A stretch of DNA of 64,000 bases from Planctomycetota bacterium (GCA_035384565.1 DAOOIT010000015.1:1-64000); one strand, 5' to 3'; counted from the stretch's first letter, positions 48,956-57,581 are shown. The notes: generated by a model from the letters alone, not told the origin. Program-made: numbers and translations.

Positions 48956-49050
48956 GTGATACAGCATGGCGCTCTGGCGATTCGAGGCCTTTTTCGGCCG
49001 CCATGCCCATGCTGTATCACTTTCTCCCTCTCCCTGGTGATACAGCATGG
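48956..49050. repeat. Tandem hairpin array, type 2 (period 81 bp)
   Basis: One full unit (gtgatacagcatgg at 48956-48969, ccatgctgtatcac at 49007-49020), a C/T-rich linker, and a second left arm at 49037-49050. The core (cgctctggcgattcg...cggcc) is alignable with type 1, but both arms carry matching substitutions at five positions, so pairing is kept. Confidence 0.83.
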
Positions 49051-49094
49051 GCGCCTGTTGTCTGAATCCCGCTTGGGCAGCGCCCGATCCGCGG

Positions 49095-49124
49095 TTGGCG
49101 GCAACAGGCCCCTCGTGGTAAACT
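49095..49124 (+). promoter_or_regulatory. Weak sigma-70-like promoter before the HAD phosphatase
   Basis: -35 TTGGCG (49095-49100), an 18-bp spacer, -10 TAAACT (49119-49124). It is 40 bp upstream of the GTG at 49165 and is a partial match only. Confidence 0.3.
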
Positions 49125-49164
49125 ACGATGTCCTGCGAAACCACCCCCCCGAGAGTGAGCCGAA

Positions 49165-49815
49165 GTGAGCTACCGCGCCGTGCTGTTCGACCTCGACGGA
49201 ACGCTGCTCGACACGCTGGAGGACCTGGCGGACTCCACCAACGCCGCCCTGATGCAGCTTGGCTTCCCGCCGCACCCCCTCGATGCCTACAGGTATTTCG
49301 TGGGCGACGGCGTCACGAACCTGATCCTGCGCACCCTGCCCGAGGCCCATCGCGACGAGCCGACCGTGGCCAGGGCCGTGGACCTGATGCGCCGCATCTA
49401 CGGCGAGCACTGGGCCGACAAGACGCGGCCCTACCCCGGCATCCCCGAGCTGCTCGACGCCCTGGCCGCACGCGGCGTGAAGATGGCCGTGCTGTCGAAC
49501 AAGCCGCACGAATCCACGCTGCTCTGTGTGGCCAGGCTGCTGCCCCGCTGGCGCTTCGACGCCGTCATCGGCCAGAGCAAGGCCGTGCCGCCCAAGCCCG
49601 ATCTCGCGGGCGTCCGCACGATCATCGCCCAGCTCGGCGTCCCGGCCGAGCAGTTCCTCTATCTCGGCGACACGAACACCGACATGCAGACGGCCAACGC
49701 CGCGGGCATGTTCGCCGTGGGCGCCCTGTGGGGCTTCCGCCCCGCCGACGAGTTGCGCGAGGCGGGGGCGCGGGCGATGATTGGGAAGCCCGCCGATCTC
49801 CTCGCGCTCTTGTGA
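49165..49815 (+). CDS. HAD-family phosphatase, phosphoglycolate phosphatase-like
   Basis: 216 residues from a GTG at 49165. All four HAD motifs are present: F-D-L-D-G-T with Asp9 (nucleophile) and Asp11, S-N-K-P near 112, the Lys of P-P-K-P-D near 142, and L-G-D-T-N-T-D-M near 171. A helical cap domain lies between motifs I and II (subfamily IA). Closest in outline are Gph-type phosphoglycolate phosphatases, but substrates in this family are broad and beta-phosphoglucomutase-like enzymes look similar. There is no export signal, so it is cytoplasmic. It is flanked by the hairpin array upstream and a long imperfect palindrome downstream, and stands alone transcriptionally. Confidence 0.88.
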   Translation: MSYRAVLFDLDGTLLDTLEDLADSTNAALMQLGFPPHPLDAYRYFVGDGVTNLILRTLPEAHRDEPTVARAVDLMRRIYGEHWADKTRPYPGIPELLDALAARGVKMAVLSNKPHESTLLCVARLLPRWRFDAVIGQSKAVPPKPDLAGVRTIIAQLGVPAEQFLYLGDTNTDMQTANAAGMFAVGALWGFRPADELREAGARAMIGKPADLLALL

Positions 49816-49868
49816 CGCGATGGGAGCGGCCCGCCGTCGGCAGGAGGCAGTCGGCAGGGGGTTCGCCC

Positions 49869-49982
49869 TGTCATCGCGAGCTTGTCGAGCGACCTTTCAG
49901 GGGAGTAGACTGGCGTCACAAGGGCTGCTCTGTGGGTCGGCTTCGGGCCCCCGAAAGGTTCTTCGACAGGCGCGGAATGACA
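49869..49982. repeat. Long imperfect inverted repeat, MITE-like
   Basis: Thirty-nt arms at 49869-49898 and 49953-49982 pair at 23 of 30 positions (tgtcat...acctttc with gaaaggt...atgaca) around a 54-bp centre. Length and outline resemble the widespread tgtcatt-type palindromic elements seen in many bacterial genomes. It lies between the HAD gene and the GH116-like gene. Confidence 0.6.
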
Positions 49983-50027
49983 AGGGGGGGCGGGGGGCGC
50001 CGCAAGGAACCGCTGGAGGATGACGCG

Positions 50028-53000
50028 ATGCAACGAAGCACCCTGTGTTTGTGGCTCATCTGCTGCGGCCTGGCGGGCGCGGCGGAAACGGGGTCCGAGG
50101 CCTTCGCCCGCCTCGTGGCCAAGGAACCGGGGCTGGTGGCCCAGTGGCGCTTCGAGGGCAACCTCGACGACGCCCGAGGCGCACTCAAGGGCGAAATCCG
50201 CGGCGGCCAGGCGGAGTTCGCCGACGGGCCCAACGGCGGCAAAGCCCTCGTGCTCGGGGCCAGGCGCGCCGTGACCATGGGCGAGGCACCCGCACTCGAC
50301 CTCGAGACGACCAGCATCGAACTGTGGTTCAAGCCCACCTTCGCGCCCGGCGGCCAGGGCAACCCTTGTCTCATCTGCAAACGCAAGACCAGCGGCGAAA
50401 CCCGCCTCAGCCTGCACCTCTGGAACGACTACAGCGGCCTCGCCTTCTGGAACGGCAAGGCGGTCGTCCGCTTCGCCCCAGCGGCGGGCCAACTGCGCCG
50501 CGGCGAGTGGCACTATCTGGTGCTCACCTGCGCGGGCAACGACCTGAAGCTCTACCTCGACGGCCTCCCCTGCCGCCAGTTCGCGGGCGCGGGCACCATC
50601 AGCTTCGAGAAGAAGGGCCTGCCCCTCCTCCTCGGCGCCGCCGACCTCAACGGCTTCGAATACTACGAGGGCGCGATGGACGAGGTGGCCGTCTACTCCC
50701 GCGTGCTGTCGCCCGTGGACATCGAGCGGCACATGGACGCGATGGGCGCGAAGAAGCGCATGACCCGCGAGGAGCTGGCCGCCCTCGCCGAGAAGGAACG
50801 CCTCGCCCGCGAACAGGTCCGCAAGAAGGACCTGGCCGCGATGATGACCGACGAGCGGCTCTTCGCCCGCGGCGAGAGCCGCGTCTACCAGGGCGAGTCT
50901 CTGGGCGCCATCCGCCTCCCAGTCGGCGGCATCGGCGCCGGCTCCATCCAGATTGACGGCAAGGCCGCCCGCCCCGTCTGGCACATCTTCAACAACATGA
51001 ACCAGATGGCCGTGCCCGACAGCTTCTTCGCCATTCGCATCGCGGGCGACAAGCCGATCCTCAAGGCCCTCCAGACCGAGCCCGCCGGCGCCTACGCCGC
51101 CATGAAGGCCCTCTCCTTCCGTGGCGAATACCCCTTCGGCTGGTACGACTTCACCGACCCCGACGTGCCCCTGAAGGTGAGCCTCGAGACCTTCAACCCC
51201 CTCATCCCGCTGAACACCAAGGACTCCGCGATCCCCTGCGCCCTCTACAACGTCACGGTGAAGAACCCCACCGACAAGCCGGTCGAGGCCGCGGTGCTGG
51301 CCTATCAGCGTTACGGCGCCGGCACCGAGGGCCACAAGAGGGAGATGCGGCGCACCGAGCGCGCGACCATCCTCGACATGACCGGGGCCAAGCCCGGCAG
51401 CATGGCCCTCGCGGTCCTCGGCGCAGGCGAAGGCTCCGATGGCGCCCTCGCCTCCACGCTGAAACTCGATCCGGGCGCGAGCCGCACCGTCACGTTCATC
51501 CTCGCCTGGCACTTCCCCGGCGGGCGCCACGGCCAGGGCGGCTGGGGCGGCGAGGGCAACATGTACGAGAACTGGTGGCCCAACGCCGGCGCCGTGGCCG
51601 ACGACGTGGCCGCCCGCCTCGACGACCTGACCCGGCTCACCCGCCTCTACCACGACACGCTCTACGCAAGCAATCTCCCCTATTGGCTCCTCGACCGCCT
51701 CAGCTCGCAACTCGCCGTGCTTCGCAGCCAGACGGTGTTCTGGACAAAGGCCGGCTACTTCGGCGGCTGGGAGGGCTGCGCCCCCGACAGCGGCTGCTGC
51801 AACGGCAACTGCAACCACGTGTGGCAATACGCCCAGAGCCACGCCCGCCTCTTCCCCGAAATCGGGCGTATCCTGCGCGAGCAGGAACTCCGCTTCATGG
51901 CCCCCAACGGCGCCATCCCCCACCGCCAGCCCGCCAGCCACCCCGCCTTCGACGGCCAGTGCGGCGGCATCCTGGGCGCCTACCGCGAGCACCTGTGCTC
52001 CCCCGACGGCGCCTGGCTCGCCCAACACTGGCCCGCCGTGAAGAAGGCGATGGACTTCCTCATCGCCACCCACGACAAGGACGAGGACGGCGTGCTGGCC
52101 GGCCCGCAGTGGAACACCCTCGATTGCAACACGGGCGGCAGCACCTCGTGGCTCGGCACGCTCTACCTCGCGGCCCTCGCCGCCAGTGAGAAGATGGCGC
52201 TCCTCCAGAAGGATGAGGCGGCTGCGGCCCGCTACAGGAGAATCCGCGAGAGCGGCTCGAAGAAGCAGGACGAATCGCTCTTCAACGGCGACTACTATAT
52301 CCAGATTCCCGACCCCCAGCCGCACCGCGACTACCACGACGGCTGCCACATTGACCAGCTCCTCGGCCAGTGGTGGGCGCATCAGCTCGACCTCGGCTGG
52401 CTCTACCCGCCCGACCACTGCGCGAAGGCGATGCGGGCGCTCTTCCAGCACAACTTCCGCACCCACTTCCGCGGCGTGCCCCAGGCCCCGCGCAAGTTCG
52501 TGGCCGACGCCGATGCGGGCCTCCAGATGATCTGCTGGCCCAAGGACAACCGCCCGCCCAATCACACCATCTACGCCGACGAGGTGATGAGCGGCTTCGA
52601 ATACTCGGCGGCCGCCATGATGCTCTACGCGGGCCTGATGAAGGAGGGCTTCGGGGTGGTCCGCGCCGCGGCCGACCGCTACGACGGGCGCCTGCGCACC
52701 GGCCTCACCCCCGGCGGCACAGCGTCCTGGGGCCACAGCGGCAACCCCTTCGGCGACGACGAGTGCGGCAAGTTCTACGCCCGCACGATGAGCATCTGGT
52801 CGCTGCTCCTGGCTTGCCAGGGGTTCATCTACGATGGCCCCGCCGGGGTCATCGGCTTCCGGCCGCGGTGGAGGCCCGAGGACCACGCGAGCTTCTGGAG
52901 CGGCGCCGAGGGCTGGGGCCTCTTCACCCAGAAGCGCCAGGCCGGCCGCCAGACCGCGCGGCTCGAGGTCCGCCACGGCAAGCTCCAGGTGAAGTCCCTC

Positions 53001-53168
53001 GTCTTCGAACTGCCAGAGGACGCCAGGCCCTCGAAGCTGGCGGTCAGCCTCGGCGACAGGCCGCTCGAGGCGACGCATGAGCTGGCCGCCAACAGGCTCA
53101 CGGTCACCCTCCCCTCGCGCGTCAGCGTGGCCGAGGGCCAGACGCTCGGCTTGGAGGCCCGATGGTGA
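50028..53168 (+). CDS. LamG domain plus GH116-like glycoside hydrolase
   Basis: 1046 residues from the ATG at 50028 (GGAGGA 8 nt upstream), with a signal peptide (~1-18). Residues ~35-225 form a LamG/concanavalin-like domain (W-H-Y-L-V-L-T, G-A-M-D-E-V-A-V-Y-S-R). A charged helix (~235-275) links it to a GH116-like enzyme: G-G-I-G-A-G-S-I near 303, G-N-C-N-H-V-W-Q-Y near 589, H-D-G-C-H-I-D-Q-L-L near 769, and F-E-Y-S-A-A-A-M near 860. GH116 includes bacterial beta-glucosidases/xylosidases and human GBA2. The protein is probably secreted. The sugar specificity is not known. Confidence 0.82.
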   Translation: MQRSTLCLWLICCGLAGAAETGSEAFARLVAKEPGLVAQWRFEGNLDDARGALKGEIRGGQAEFADGPNGGKALVLGARRAVTMGEAPALDLETTSIELWFKPTFAPGGQGNPCLICKRKTSGETRLSLHLWNDYSGLAFWNGKAVVRFAPAAGQLRRGEWHYLVLTCAGNDLKLYLDGLPCRQFAGAGTISFEKKGLPLLLGAADLNGFEYYEGAMDEVAVYSRVLSPVDIERHMDAMGAKKRMTREELAALAEKERLAREQVRKKDLAAMMTDERLFARGESRVYQGESLGAIRLPVGGIGAGSIQIDGKAARPVWHIFNNMNQMAVPDSFFAIRIAGDKPILKALQTEPAGAYAAMKALSFRGEYPFGWYDFTDPDVPLKVSLETFNPLIPLNTKDSAIPCALYNVTVKNPTDKPVEAAVLAYQRYGAGTEGHKREMRRTERATILDMTGAKPGSMALAVLGAGEGSDGALASTLKLDPGASRTVTFILAWHFPGGRHGQGGWGGEGNMYENWWPNAGAVADDVAARLDDLTRLTRLYHDTLYASNLPYWLLDRLSSQLAVLRSQTVFWTKAGYFGGWEGCAPDSGCCNGNCNHVWQYAQSHARLFPEIGRILREQELRFMAPNGAIPHRQPASHPAFDGQCGGILGAYREHLCSPDGAWLAQHWPAVKKAMDFLIATHDKDEDGVLAGPQWNTLDCNTGGSTSWLGTLYLAALAASEKMALLQKDEAAAARYRRIRESGSKKQDESLFNGDYYIQIPDPQPHRDYHDGCHIDQLLGQWWAHQLDLGWLYPPDHCAKAMRALFQHNFRTHFRGVPQAPRKFVADADAGLQMICWPKDNRPPNHTIYADEVMSGFEYSAAAMMLYAGLMKEGFGVVRAAADRYDGRLRTGLTPGGTASWGHSGNPFGDDECGKFYARTMSIWSLLLACQGFIYDGPAGVIGFRPRWRPEDHASFWSGAEGWGLFTQKRQAGRQTARLEVRHGKLQVKSLVFELPEDARPSKLAVSLGDRPLEATHELAANRLTVTLPSRVSVAEGQTLGLEARW

Positions 53169-53202
53169 GTCGCCGAGCGGCGGCGCGGCGTTCTTTTCCC
53201 GC

Positions 53203-53231
53203 TTGACGCGGCGCATGGCCTGCGCCACAAT
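53203..53231 (+). promoter_or_regulatory. Sigma-70-like promoter of the thioredoxin-fold gene
   Basis: -35 TTGACG (53203-53208), a 17-bp spacer, -10 CACAAT (53226-53231), about 58 bp before the ATG at 53289. Confidence 0.45.
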
Positions 53232-53288
53232 TCGGGTAGAGGACGGGCGGTGTTCGTTGGGCATCTACGTGAGACCAGGAGCCTGACC

Positions 53289-53900
53289 ATGAACCTCGCT
53301 CGTCTTTCCTTCATCTTCGCTCTCGCGTTGGCCGGGGTGGTTGGGGTGGGCGTGTACGTGTGGGCGGGCTGCGGCGCCTGCGGCCCGGCGGCGGCCCCGA
53401 GCGGGGCCAAGCCGGGCATCGCCACGACGACGCCGTTCAACGTGCTCGACGTCACCGGCCCGGCCAAGGGCGAGAAGCTCTGCTACATCTGCCGTTACGG
53501 CGGCAGGCCATCGGTCGTCATCTTCACGCGCACGACCACGGGCCACTTCGTGGACCTGGTGAAGGCGGTGGATAAGTTCGTCGCCGACCACAAGGAACAG
53601 CGCGCCGCCGCCTTCGCGGTACTGCTGGGCGAGGACAACGCAGCCAACCGCGAGGCCCTGACGAAGCTCGCCGCCGACCACAAGCTCTCGATCCCCCTGA
53701 CCATCGCGGCCGACGGCGCGAAGGGCCCGAGCGCCTACAAGCTCGACTCCGCGTGCGCCACGCTGGCCCTGGTGGCCAACAAGAATAAGGTGGAAGCGGC
53801 GTTCACCGTCAAGTGCGATGCCGCCTCGTGCGACAACGCCCAGTGCAGCCCCGCGGCCGACGTGGTGGCCGCGGCCGACAGGCTGATCGGCGGCCACTGA
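53289..53900 (+). CDS. Exported thioredoxin-fold protein
   Basis: 203 residues from the ATG at 53289 (AGGAG 8 nt upstream). A membrane anchor or signal helix (~7-26) is followed by a Cys/Ala/Pro-rich linker (G-C-G-A-C-G). A thioredoxin-like domain has C-Y-I-C at 65-68 in the place of the CxxC active site, then P-S-V-V-I-F-T strands and a central D-H-K pattern. More cysteines lie in the tail (K-C-D-A-A-S-C-D near 181). It may be a redox or metal-handling protein at the outer face of the membrane. The CxxC sits one strand earlier than in classic thioredoxins, so activity is uncertain. Confidence 0.6.
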   Translation: MNLARLSFIFALALAGVVGVGVYVWAGCGACGPAAAPSGAKPGIATTTPFNVLDVTGPAKGEKLCYICRYGGRPSVVIFTRTTTGHFVDLVKAVDKFVADHKEQRAAAFAVLLGEDNAANREALTKLAADHKLSIPLTIAADGAKGPSAYKLDSACATLALVANKNKVEAAFTVKCDAASCDNAQCSPAADVVAAADRLIGGH

Positions 53901-53925
53901 GCCGCTGAGGCCGCGCCTCCTGACC

Positions 53926-53956
53926 CGGGCGGGCGCCTCCTCAGGGCGCCCGCCCG
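53926..53956. terminator. GC-rich hairpin, possible terminator
   Basis: Arms cgggcgggcgcc and ggcgcccgcccg pair perfectly over 12 bp around a 7-nt loop, 26 bp after the thioredoxin-fold gene. No T-tract follows, so termination would be inefficient or factor-assisted. Confidence 0.45.
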
Positions 53957-53974
53957 TCCCGCGCCTTCTGCCGC

Positions 53975-54003
53975 TTGCAATCGCGCGGCAACGCCCCTAA
54001 GAT
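53975..54003 (+). promoter_or_regulatory. Sigma-70-like promoter of the PQQ-propeller gene
   Basis: -35 TTGCAA (53975-53980), a 17-bp spacer, -10 TAAGAT (53998-54003). It lies 51 bp before the ATG at 54055. Confidence 0.5.
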
Positions 54004-54054
54004 GGCCGCGCCAGGGAACCCGACGAACCGCCTGTGCCTCGTGGAGCCCGCTGG

Positions 54055-55563
54055 ATGCATCGTACGACCTTGCTGCTCATCGTCGTGGCGGCCGCCGTCT
54101 CGGCGGGCGACCAGCCGCAGTGGGGCGAGCGCTTCAGCCGCAACATGGTCTCGCCCGAACGCGGCCTGCCCGAGTCCTTCGACCCGAAGACCGGCGAGAA
54201 TGTCAAGTGGTCGGTCCCCCTCGGCACCGAAACCTACTCGTCGCCCATCGTGGCCGGCGGCCGCGTGTTCATCGGCACCAACAACAACCGCCCCCGCGAC
54301 CCCCGCCACCAGGGCGACCGCGGCGTGCTGCTGTGCCTCGACGAAAGGACCGGCGACCTCGCCTGGCAGCTCGTCGTGCCCAAGATCACCGCCGACCCGC
54401 CCGACCCCTACCTCGACTGGCCCAACGCCGGCCTGTGCTCGCCGCCCACCGTCGAGGGCGACCGCGTTTACGCCGTCACCAACCGCGGCGAGGTGGTGTG
54501 CCTCGACCTCCACGGCCTCGCCAACGGCAACGACGGCCCCTACCAGGACGAGGGCCAGCACATGGCCCCCCAGGGCCGGCCCGCGATGACGCCCGGCCCG
54601 CTCGATGCCGACATCCTGTGGCTCTACGACCTGCGAGCCCAGTCGGGCGTCTACCCCAACGACGCCTTCCACGCCTCCATCCTGCTCCACGGCGACTTCC
54701 TCTACCTCAACACGTCGAACGGCGTGGACCGCACCCACCGCCGCAACCCGGCCCCCGACGCCCCGAGCCTGGTCGTGCTCGAGAAGGCCACGGGGCGTCT
54801 TGTGGCCCAGGACGACGAGCGGATCGGCGGCAAGGTCTACCACAGCACCTGGTCATCGCCCGCACTGGGCGAGGTCGGCGGCAAGCCGCTCGTCGTCTTC
54901 TGCGGCGGCGACGGCGTGGCCTATGGCTTCGCGGCCCTGGCCACGATGCCGCCCGCCGGCGACGTGGCCAAGCTCCAGCGCCTCTGGCGGTTCGACCCCG
55001 ACCCCACCTCGCCCAAGGAGGACATCCACAAGTACAAGAACAATCGCGAAACAGGCCCCAGCAACATCAAGAGCATGCCCGTCTTCCACCAGGGCCGCGT
55101 CTACCTCACCGTGGGCGGCGACATCTGGTGGGGCAAGAACAAGGCCTGGCTCAAGTGCTTCGACGCCACGAAGACGGGGGACATCACGGCCAGCGCGGAA
55201 CTGTGGTCCTATGACCTCAGGAATCACTGCTGCTCGACGCCCGCCGTCGTGGGGGACCTCGTGTTCGTGGCCGACTGCGGCCGTCTCGTACACTGCGTGG
55301 ACGCCGCAACGGGCAAGGCCCACTGGACGCACGAGGCGAAGGGCGACTTCTGGGCCTCGCCGCTGGTGGCCGACGGCAAGCTCTACCTCGGCAGCCGGCG
55401 GGGCGAGTTCCACGTCTTCGCCGCCGACCGCGCGAAGAGGCTCCTCGCCTGCGTGCAACTCGACGGCGCCATCAACGGCACGGCCACAGCGGCCAACGGC
55501 ACCCTCTACGTGGCCACCATGACCCGCCTCTACGCCCTCCGCGCCCAGGCGCCCCCGAAATGA
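54055..55563 (+). CDS. Secreted PQQ-type beta-propeller protein
   Basis: 502 residues from the ATG at 54055 (GGAG upstream; a GTG at 54034 is possible). A signal peptide (T-L-L-L-I-V-V-A-A-A-V-S-A-G) is followed by PQQ-like blades marked by W-x-x-x-L/V and V-Y-x-x-x-x-x-G-x-V-x-C-L-D (for example near 140, 400 and 430). This group is common in planctomycetes and is BamB-like in fold, usually without bound PQQ. No catalytic residues stand out. It stands between two clear promoters and may be monocistronic. The function is unknown. Confidence 0.8.
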   Translation: MHRTTLLLIVVAAAVSAGDQPQWGERFSRNMVSPERGLPESFDPKTGENVKWSVPLGTETYSSPIVAGGRVFIGTNNNRPRDPRHQGDRGVLLCLDERTGDLAWQLVVPKITADPPDPYLDWPNAGLCSPPTVEGDRVYAVTNRGEVVCLDLHGLANGNDGPYQDEGQHMAPQGRPAMTPGPLDADILWLYDLRAQSGVYPNDAFHASILLHGDFLYLNTSNGVDRTHRRNPAPDAPSLVVLEKATGRLVAQDDERIGGKVYHSTWSSPALGEVGGKPLVVFCGGDGVAYGFAALATMPPAGDVAKLQRLWRFDPDPTSPKEDIHKYKNNRETGPSNIKSMPVFHQGRVYLTVGGDIWWGKNKAWLKCFDATKTGDITASAELWSYDLRNHCCSTPAVVGDLVFVADCGRLVHCVDAATGKAHWTHEAKGDFWASPLVADGKLYLGSRRGEFHVFAADRAKRLLACVQLDGAINGTATAANGTLYVATMTRLYALRAQAPPK

Positions 55564-55655
55564 GCGCGGCCCCCAGCCAGGCAAGGCCGTCCTCCAACAC
55601 ACCCCCTTGCACCCCGGCCCCCCTGCTTCCCTGGGTCCCGCCCTCACGCCAGTGT

Positions 55656-55684
55656 TTGCAATGGGCGGGGGCATCTGCTATAGT
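55656..55684 (+). promoter_or_regulatory. Sigma-70-like promoter of the EIIA/V-ATPase operon
   Basis: -35 TTGCAA (55656-55661), a 17-bp spacer, -10 TATAGT (55679-55684), five of six -10 bases. It lies 63 bp before the EIIA start and is the only clear promoter before the V-ATPase genes. Confidence 0.65.
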
Positions 55685-55746
55685 TGGTGAGTTAAAGTCG
55701 GCTCCCCGCCTCATGGGAGCCGCCCAGCGCGAAGGGGTAGCCAGAG

Positions 55747-56199
55747 ATGAAACTTAGCGACCTGCTCAACGAGAGCGTGGTGAAGGTCGGGTTGGAATCG
55801 GAAGACAAGGAAGAACTGTTCGCGGAGATGATCGAACTCCTGGTACGCGCGGGACGCCTGGAGGACCGCGACCGGGCGCTCCAGGCCATCCTGGCCCGCG
55901 AGGAGATGGCCACCACCGGCATCGGCAGCGGCGTGGCCGTCCCCCATGGTAAGGAACCGTCCATCAAGTCCCTCCTCGTCGCCCTCGGCATCTCCAAGAA
56001 GGGCATCGAGTACGACGCCACCGACGGCGAGCCGGTGTACCTGGTCTTTCTGGTGCTTGCCGAGGCCAATAACCCCGGGCCGCACGTGCAGTGCCTGGGC
56101 GAGATCGCCCGCCTGCTTCAGGTGCCGGGCCTGAACGAACGCCTGCGCGCCGCGAAGAACGCGCGCGAGGTGCTCGACATCATCCGCGCCGAGGAGTAG
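55747..56199 (+). CDS. ptsN: PtsN/EIIA-Ntr-like phosphotransferase protein
   Basis: 150 residues, one EIIA (fructose/mannitol/Ntr type) domain. The phosphorylatable histidine is His67 in G-V-A-V-P-H-G-K, preceded by the usual T-G-I-G-S-G. In the nitrogen-type PTS this protein is a regulator phosphorylated by PtsP/NPr, not a sugar carrier; no other PTS gene is nearby. It lies 43 bp upstream of the first V-ATPase gene, on the same strand and behind the same promoter. That suggests control of ion pumping by phosphorylation state. PtsN controls K+ transport in other bacteria (established knowledge), so a link with ion balance is reasonable but unproven. Confidence 0.8.
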   Translation: MKLSDLLNESVVKVGLESEDKEELFAEMIELLVRAGRLEDRDRALQAILAREEMATTGIGSGVAVPHGKEPSIKSLLVALGISKKGIEYDATDGEPVYLVFLVLAEANNPGPHVQCLGEIARLLQVPGLNERLRAAKNAREVLDIIRAEE

Positions 56200-56242
56200 C
56201 CCGGCCCGCCGCCTTCGACCCTCTGCGGAGCCACGAGGGGCC

Positions 56243-56572
56243 ATGAAGGAAATCATCCAGGAACTCCTGCGGGTCGAGAGCCAGGCCCGCCAGCTCGTGG
56301 CCGAGGCCGAGGCCGAGGCCCAGCAGGCCGTGGCCGCCGCCAGGGCCCAGGCCCAGGCGCAAGCCGAGGAGAGCCGGCTGCGCGCCAGCGAGGAGGCGCA
56401 ACGCCTGGTGGCCCAGCGGGCCGAAGAGGCCCGCCGCCAGAAGCAGGCCCGGCTCGAAGCCGCCGCGGCGGCCAACCGCGACGCCGCCCGCATCCCCCCA
56501 TCGCTCGCCCAGCGCGCCGTCGAGGCCATCTGCCGCGCCGTGACGGGAGCCGACGATGCCACTCAGCGGTGA
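56243..56572 (+). CDS. V-type ATPase peripheral-stalk subunit G/H
   Basis: 109 residues, almost entirely one long coiled-coil helix rich in Ala, Glu, Gln and Arg (A-E-A-E-A-Q-Q-A-V-A-A-A-R). The pattern, small size and first place in a V-ATPase operon fit the peripheral-stalk subunit called G or H (NtpF in Enterococcus), which pairs with subunit E. Its end overlaps the start of the subunit C gene by 17 bp. The call rests on context more than on specific motifs. Confidence 0.75.
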   Translation: MKEIIQELLRVESQARQLVAEAEAEAQQAVAAARAQAQAQAEESRLRASEEAQRLVAQRAEEARRQKQARLEAAAAANRDAARIPPSLAQRAVEAICRAVTGADDATQR

Positions 56573-57581
56573 CTTCGATTACATTCAGGCCAAGGTCCAC
56601 GGCCTCCGCAGCCGCGTTTACGAGCTGGACCGCCTGGACGCCCTGTGCGACCTGCGCACCGTGGCCCAGCTCTGGCACCGCTTGTACCCCGAAGCCGACG
56701 CCCAGGGCCACCACGAACTCCAACGCCGCCTCCTGGCCGACCACGTGGCCGAGCTCGCCAGCGTCCAGCCCCACCTGCCCGAGCCTCTCGGCCCGCTCTA
56801 CGCCTGGATGATGCGGCGGTTCCAGGTGGAGAACCTCAAGGTCATCCTCCGCGCCTGGAAGGCCCACGAACCGCCCGAGCGTGTGCTGCCGTTCCTGGCC
56901 CCCTTGCGCGGCGGCCTGGCCCTGGAGGCAGCCCCGCTGCTCCGAGCCGCCGACCTGGCGAGCTTTGTGCTCGGCATCCCCGAGCCGCAGCTCCGCGCCG
57001 CGGCGCTCGAGGCCGCCCCGCAGCACGCCGAGGCGGGCGAGACCTTCTTCGTCGAGGCCGCGCTCGACGCGGCTTACTACACCCGCCTCCTGTCGCTTGC
57101 CGCCGAGTTGCCGGCCCTCCACCGCCGCACGTGCGAACCGCTCGTGCGCCTGGAGGCGGCCATCTACAACACGCTGGCGATCTTCCGCCTCAAGCTCAAC
57201 TACCATCTCGCCCAGGAGAAGGCCCGCGCCTTCCTGGCCCAGGGCGCCCTCCACCTTGTGCAGGTCGAGCGCCTGTTCGACTACCCCGACTTCCGCGACA
57301 TGCTGGCCCACGTGCCGCGCGAGCTCGTGCGGCCCGAGGACGCCGCCCGCCTCTTCGCCATCGCCGACCTCGAGCGGGCCGTCTGGGAGCGCCTGCTGCG
57401 CGTGGCCAACCGCCAGTTCTACCGGTCCGTGGGCGACCTCGGCCTCGTCGTGGCCTTCTACACCGTCAAGCGCGTCGAATTGGCCAACCTCATCCGCGTG
57501 ATCGAGGGCGTGCGCTACGGCCTCGCGCCCACCCTCATCCGCGAAGGGCTGATCCATCCGCGGCTGACCGCCGCCGCGTAG
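56556..57581 (+). CDS. ntpC: V-type ATPase subunit C (AC39/d-type)
   Basis: 341 residues, helical. D-Y-I-Q-A-K-V-H-G-L-R-S-R at the start and F-Q-V-E-N-L-K-V-I-L-R-A near 88 are typical of the family's three similar helical bundles; E-N-L-K recurs as a looser pattern in each. It is the socket joining the central stalk (D/F) to the membrane ring. It overlaps the G/H gene by 17 bp and is followed 13 bp later by subunit I. In Thermus and Enterococcus the C gene comes after E; here it stands second, so the order is rearranged. Confidence 0.85.
   Translation: MPLSGDFDYIQAKVHGLRSRVYELDRLDALCDLRTVAQLWHRLYPEADAQGHHELQRRLLADHVAELASVQPHLPEPLGPLYAWMMRRFQVENLKVILRAWKAHEPPERVLPFLAPLRGGLALEAAPLLRAADLASFVLGIPEPQLRAAALEAAPQHAEAGETFFVEAALDAAYYTRLLSLAAELPALHRRTCEPLVRLEAAIYNTLAIFRLKLNYHLAQEKARAFLAQGALHLVQVERLFDYPDFRDMLAHVPRELVRPEDAARLFAIADLERAVWERLLRVANRQFYRSVGDLGLVVAFYTVKRVELANLIRVIEGVRYGLAPTLIREGLIHPRLTAAA

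Noticed and set aside
48518..49050. CRISPR array
   Set aside because: The spacing is regular, but the repeated part is a ~65-bp hairpin, the linkers are similar C/T-rich sequence rather than unique spacers, there are two arm types, and no cas gene is near.
48518..49050. Integron attC sites
   Set aside because: No cassette genes lie between the repeats and no integrase is present; the arms lack the attC core-site pattern.
48224..49144. Overlapping minus-strand frames giving repeated K-Y-G-x-K-G-R-K-A-A-R-I-A-K peptides
   Set aside because: The peptide is only a reading of the tandem hairpin repeats; no consistent start, ribosome site or full-length frame supports a protein.
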